Below are positions 60,905 to 64,000 of a stretch of 64,000 bases of DNA, in pieces; position 1 is the stretch's first letter, and the number at the start of each line of letters is the position of its first letter. The position numbers were made by a program, and so were the translations under genes. The notes beneath the pieces are model-generated. The model was not told where the DNA came from and did no database searches. It was given only the letters and a program-made list of their open reading frames with translations. The stretch spans positions 1-64,000 of the forward strand of contig CAZHZT010000003.1 in the NCBI GenBank assembly GCA_964537285.1, given 5' to 3'. The stretch comes from CAZHZT01 sp964537285 (GTDB taxonomy: Bacteria > Bacteroidota > Bacteroidia > Chitinophagales > Saprospiraceae).

Positions 60905-62197
60905 ATGCACAGGAAAAACATACCTCTTTTAATTACAGTTCTTGTTGTTTTTCTGCAGAGTATTCATATAGTATCTGCAGAATCATTCGTTCTCTCCGGC
61001 GCTATCAATCAATTACATGCCGTCGAAATAAGTATTGAGTGCCCAAGCGATAATTGTGAAGGCAAAATAACCTATATCAAAAGTGGCCTCTCATTTGAGC
61101 TTAAAGGCACAAAGGTAAACAATGAACTAAGCCTTTATGAAGTAGATGACCGGGGGGATTATGCAGGTTACATAGTTGCCTCTGAAGAAGATGACCTCTT
61201 CCTTGGGAAATGGTACAATCACGATAAAAGCATGAGCTTTGATTTTTGGGCCAAAGAAAACCCCGGTCGCAAAAATTTCCAACTCATTTACGATGAATAC
61301 AATTGGCTTAAATTATTTTCAGGTAAATTATTAAAACAAAACAGCGAACTCATTCTTCAGAAAAGAGGCCCACAGCTTTATTCCGGCCGACTTTTTTTCT
61401 ATCATAAACAACAAAGCTATGAGCTGTCTTTCTCGAAGCTCATTCCCGATGGCGCTGAGTTTCAAATGATCGATCAATACGACCTGCAACAGGGTACGCT
61501 TCAAATAAAGTTTACTGGAAGGGAAGAATCCAACCTAAAAGCAGTTTATATTACTAATAGCGGCCAAAAAATAAAAGGCTCTTTTAATCAGCAGGAAGCA
61601 TTTGGTACGCGTTGCCTCGAATACGCAGACTATGCGCATTCTTATGGCATTACGGTTCCTGTTATCAATGATGAAGACTTTGATAGCTGGCTACAAAACG
61701 CCTTAGTGAGTTGGCTCGCTAAAGGGCAAAAAAAACTAAAAACACTTTCCGAATCCCCGGAATCACTGAACCCTCAAAAACGTTCGAAACATCAGTTCTA
61801 TGGCTGGCTGCAAGTTAAAATGCTGAGTGACTTTTTAATTAGCGGGCAAGTATTCTTCACCAATTCCTGGGAAGCACCTGTTGAAGTCTGGACATTTAAC
61901 TATAATCTCGATGGCAATAAATCTATAAGTATTACGGACTTTTTCCGGTACGGATTCAATGCAGACCGAGTTTTCAAATCTGAAATAAACCTGCGAATGG
62001 AAAAATGGCAATTTAGTTTACCCGCACCTTATTACCGATGGCTAAAAAAGGAGAACTTCGAACACTTTACCATTGCCCGAGATGGTATTTGGCTTTCTAC
62101 TAATTTCAATACAACTTATGGTCAAAAGGAAATCCTCATCCCTATTGCAGAGATCCTGCCTCACGTTAAATCTACTTTAAAAAGAAAATTCCTATAA
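60905..62197 (+). CDS. Exported DUF3298-like protein in the moxR operon
   Basis: From ATG 60905 (the TTG at 60890 is less likely) a signal peptide (about 1-27) precedes about 200 residues of strand-rich sequence. A C-terminal region of about 180 residues resembles DUF3298/RsiV-type domains (VWTFNYNLDGNKSISITDFF, IARDGIWLS). Length is about 430 residues. It lies between moxR and DUF58, which is not the usual gene order. Function is unknown. Confidence 0.65.
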   Translation: MHRKNIPLLITVLVVFLQSIHIVSAESFVLSGAINQLHAVEISIECPSDNCEGKITYIKSGLSFELKGTKVNNELSLYEVDDRGDYAGYIVASEEDDLFLGKWYNHDKSMSFDFWAKENPGRKNFQLIYDEYNWLKLFSGKLLKQNSELILQKRGPQLYSGRLFFYHKQQSYELSFSKLIPDGAEFQMIDQYDLQQGTLQIKFTGREESNLKAVYITNSGQKIKGSFNQQEAFGTRCLEYADYAHSYGITVPVINDEDFDSWLQNALVSWLAKGQKKLKTLSESPESLNPQKRSKHQFYGWLQVKMLSDFLISGQVFFTNSWEAPVEVWTFNYNLDGNKSISITDFFRYGFNADRVFKSEINLRMEKWQFSLPAPYYRWLKKENFEHFTIARDGIWLSTNFNTTYGQKEILIPIAEILPHVKSTLKRKFL

Positions 62198-63079
62198 ATG
62201 GAAACTGCAGAGCTGCTAAAAAAAGTACGGCGAATCGAAATAAAAACCAAAGATCTCAGCAAGCATCTTTTCTCCGGTGAATACCATAGTGCATTCAAAG
62301 GAAGGGGCATGTCTTTTAGCGAAGTACGCTCCTATCAGTTCGGAGATGACGTCAGAAACATCGATTGGAATGTTACTGCCCGAACAGGAGAGCCACATAT
62401 CAAAATTTTTGAAGAGGAACGAGAACTCACCGTTATGCTTTTGGTAGACATTAGCGGCTCAGCTTTCTATGGAACCCGCGAGCAGATGAAAAATGAATAT
62501 ATCACAGAGTTAGCTGCCGTTCTTGCTTTTTCTGCTATCAATAATGACGACAAGGTGGGAGTTATCTTCTTTTCAGATAAAATAGAAAAATTCATCCCTC
62601 CAAAAAAAGGAAGAAAACATATTCTTAAAATTATTAGAGAATTCCTGGATATTCAACCTTCTTCCAAGGGTACCGCAATAAAGAAAGCACTTGAGTACTT
62701 TAATAACATCTTAAAAAAGAGAAGCATCGCCTTTATTTTATCCGATTTCTTTGACCAGGGCTTCGAAAAACCACTGCAAATTTCTGCTAAACGGCACGAC
62801 CTGATAGGTGTCCAACTTTATGATCCCTCCGAACTAGGATTAGCCAACACCGGCTTAATCCGGGTTCAAGATGCAGAATCCGGGAAAATTGAACTGATCG
62901 ATACTTCTTCCCTTCTTGTGAGGGAACATTTCAAAGAACAGTTCAATCAAAATTCAAACATCATAAAAAGGTTTTTCCGCAAAAGTGGTGCAGATTTTAT
63001 CTCGCTATCTACAGATCATAGCTATATCGATGCACTGCATCAGTTTTTTCTTACCAGAAGCAAAAGAATGGTCGGCTAA
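62198..63079 (+). CDS. DUF58 (vWA-like) protein
   Basis: The 293-residue protein is a DUF58 member with the signature RSYQFGDDVRNIDWNVTARTG and a MIDAS-type DISGS (84-88). It starts immediately after the preceding stop (TAA then ATG), so it is co-translated. It is the expected partner of the MoxR ATPase. Confidence 0.9.
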   Translation: METAELLKKVRRIEIKTKDLSKHLFSGEYHSAFKGRGMSFSEVRSYQFGDDVRNIDWNVTARTGEPHIKIFEEERELTVMLLVDISGSAFYGTREQMKNEYITELAAVLAFSAINNDDKVGVIFFSDKIEKFIPPKKGRKHILKIIREFLDIQPSSKGTAIKKALEYFNNILKKRSIAFILSDFFDQGFEKPLQISAKRHDLIGVQLYDPSELGLANTGLIRVQDAESGKIELIDTSSLLVREHFKEQFNQNSNIIKRFFRKSGADFISLSTDHSYIDALHQFFLTRSKRMVG

Positions 63080-63083
63080 GTTT

Positions 63084-64000
63084 ATGAAAAGTGTACGCAT
63101 AATATCAGAAAAAACTCCCGGGGGTACTGCCATTGCACTACTTTTTACCTTTTGCTTGCTATTTATTACTCATTTAAGTGATGCACAAGCAGAGTTTCAC
63201 CAATATTTTAGTCGCGACACTGCAACGATTGGAGATCAATTAAGCATTGATTTCGTTGTAAAAATTCCTTCAAACACCAAAGTAGTAGAAATCGAATACC
63301 TCCATCCTTACTTTCAAGCTTTGCCCGGTCAATCCTCTCAGGATTCCCTTTTTTATCGTACTCCTAGTTCCTTGATGATAGAATATCTGCCCTCCTCGAA
63401 TTGGCCCGACACCTTATCCCTGCCCGAGCTTAGTTCGGACTTTTCTAAAGAACAAAAGTCTGAACTATTAGCTATTTTAAATGCCAACAGCTACAAAGAA
63501 ACTCCCCGATGGAAAACTTCTTCCAATTCGGATAATGAAAAAATCCTGTCTGCCCGGCTGAAATTCATTCCTCTTCAACCCGGAATCTATTCACTCAGCC
63601 CGGCAATAATCTCACTAGATGAAAATGGAAAAATTTCTTTGCAAAAAGCCTCTCTGAGTGCTCCGGAATCTTCCAGAGTACCTAAAGGCAAAGTGGTTGT
63701 TCTAGAACCTGTACTTGATAAAAAGTGGATAGAGCAAGACTCTTTCGAACTGGCTACAATTCATTCCATCATCAGAGAACCCGTTTTTTTAAGAGACTTC
63801 ATTGAGTATCTTTTGATTTATCTAGTAATCATTATTCTAGTAACAGCATTATTGATCTACATCATTCGAAAGCAAGCCCTGCCAGTCCCTGAAGAAATGC
63901 CCGAACCTGAAATCCCTCCTCATCAAATTGCTTTAGCCCGCCTAAAACGACTAAAGGAAGGAGAAAGCCTTAAAAAAGGACAGTTTAAGTTCTTTTATGC
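63084..64000 (+). CDS. BatD/DUF4381-like membrane protein (partial)
   Basis: A frame opens at ATG 63084, 4 nt after the DUF58 stop, and runs off the window, giving at least 305 residues. A signal-like hydrophobic segment is near 18-35. A beta-rich extracytoplasmic part follows (AEFHQYFSRDTATIGDQLSID), then a second transmembrane helix near 235-262 and a cytoplasmic segment HQIALARLKRLKEGESLKKGQF. This layout is that of BatD/DUF4381-type proteins of moxR operons. Confidence 0.75.
   Translation, partial: MKSVRIISEKTPGGTAIALLFTFCLLFITHLSDAQAEFHQYFSRDTATIGDQLSIDFVVKIPSNTKVVEIEYLHPYFQALPGQSSQDSLFYRTPSSLMIEYLPSSNWPDTLSLPELSSDFSKEQKSELLAILNANSYKETPRWKTSSNSDNEKILSARLKFIPLQPGIYSLSPAIISLDENGKISLQKASLSAPESSRVPKGKVVVLEPVLDKKWIEQDSFELATIHSIIREPVFLRDFIEYLLIYLVIIILVTALLIYIIRKQALPVPEEMPEPEIPPHQIALARLKRLKEGESLKKGQFKFFY

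Overview
The window looks like a chromosomal segment of a Bacteroidota bacterium, most likely of the Saprospiria type (inference). Supporting signs are a type B gliding-motility/T9SS C-terminal sorting domain on a 4823-residue secreted protein, PorP/SprF and PD40-OmpA partners, an IPTL-CTERM-like tail, a DUF3127 protein, Bacteroidota TAnnTTTG promoter boxes and AT-rich spacers packed with hairpin repeats. I saw no rRNA, tRNA, CRISPR, phage or transposase gene.

Layout. 0-7 kb: msrB; a radical-SAM enzyme with Tes-like extra cysteine clusters followed by two tiny membrane proteins; a serine hydrolase; a membrane AraC regulator; a DoxX-lipoprotein fusion. 7-12 kb (accessory): a VapBC-like toxin-antitoxin pair, an AAA-ATPase-like/PD-(D/E)XK protein and two secreted proteins, with gene ends lying in repeated hairpins. 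12-20 kb: M14 peptidase, sodium:solute symporter, DUF6090 protein, clpB, thioredoxin-like protein. 20-39 kb: a minus-strand surface locus (giant HYR-like adhesin, PorP/SprF, PD40-OmpA, M15 peptidase). 39-49 kb: ACMSD-like amidohydrolase, FAD oxidoreductase, Bor-like lipoprotein, LysR regulator divergent from a small membrane protein and SbtA, DUF1801, EAD11-TIR protein, a lipoprotein and a 475-bp nested palindromic spacer. 49-58 kb: parC, a flippase, DUF3127, then a minus-strand run prx-clpS-aat-M23-bcp that joins the two substrate-side functions of the bacterial N-end rule. 58-64 kb: EamA transporter, a secreted hypothetical protein and the start of a moxR-DUF3298-like-DUF58-BatD-like operon that runs off the window.

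The most distinctive property is the intergenic DNA. At least five hairpin families occur. One of them (family A, 112 bp, ends GTTCTTTGAC) shows exact or near-exact 8-bp target-site duplications in several copies and one copy inserted inside another, so it behaves as a non-autonomous MITE-like element. Others end genes, supplying stop codons or short C-terminal tails. A perfect 102-bp palindrome contains the 3' end of the peroxiredoxin gene. Several open frames extend upstream into these hairpins, so I shortened the starts of the AAA-ATPase-like, M15, Bcp, ClpS and 58.8-kb genes.

Best candidates for undescribed biology are the mobile hairpin family, the Tes-like radical-SAM/small-membrane-protein cassette and the six-fold 389-residue higher-order repeat of the giant adhesin. 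All functions are read from sequence motifs only; no database search was run.
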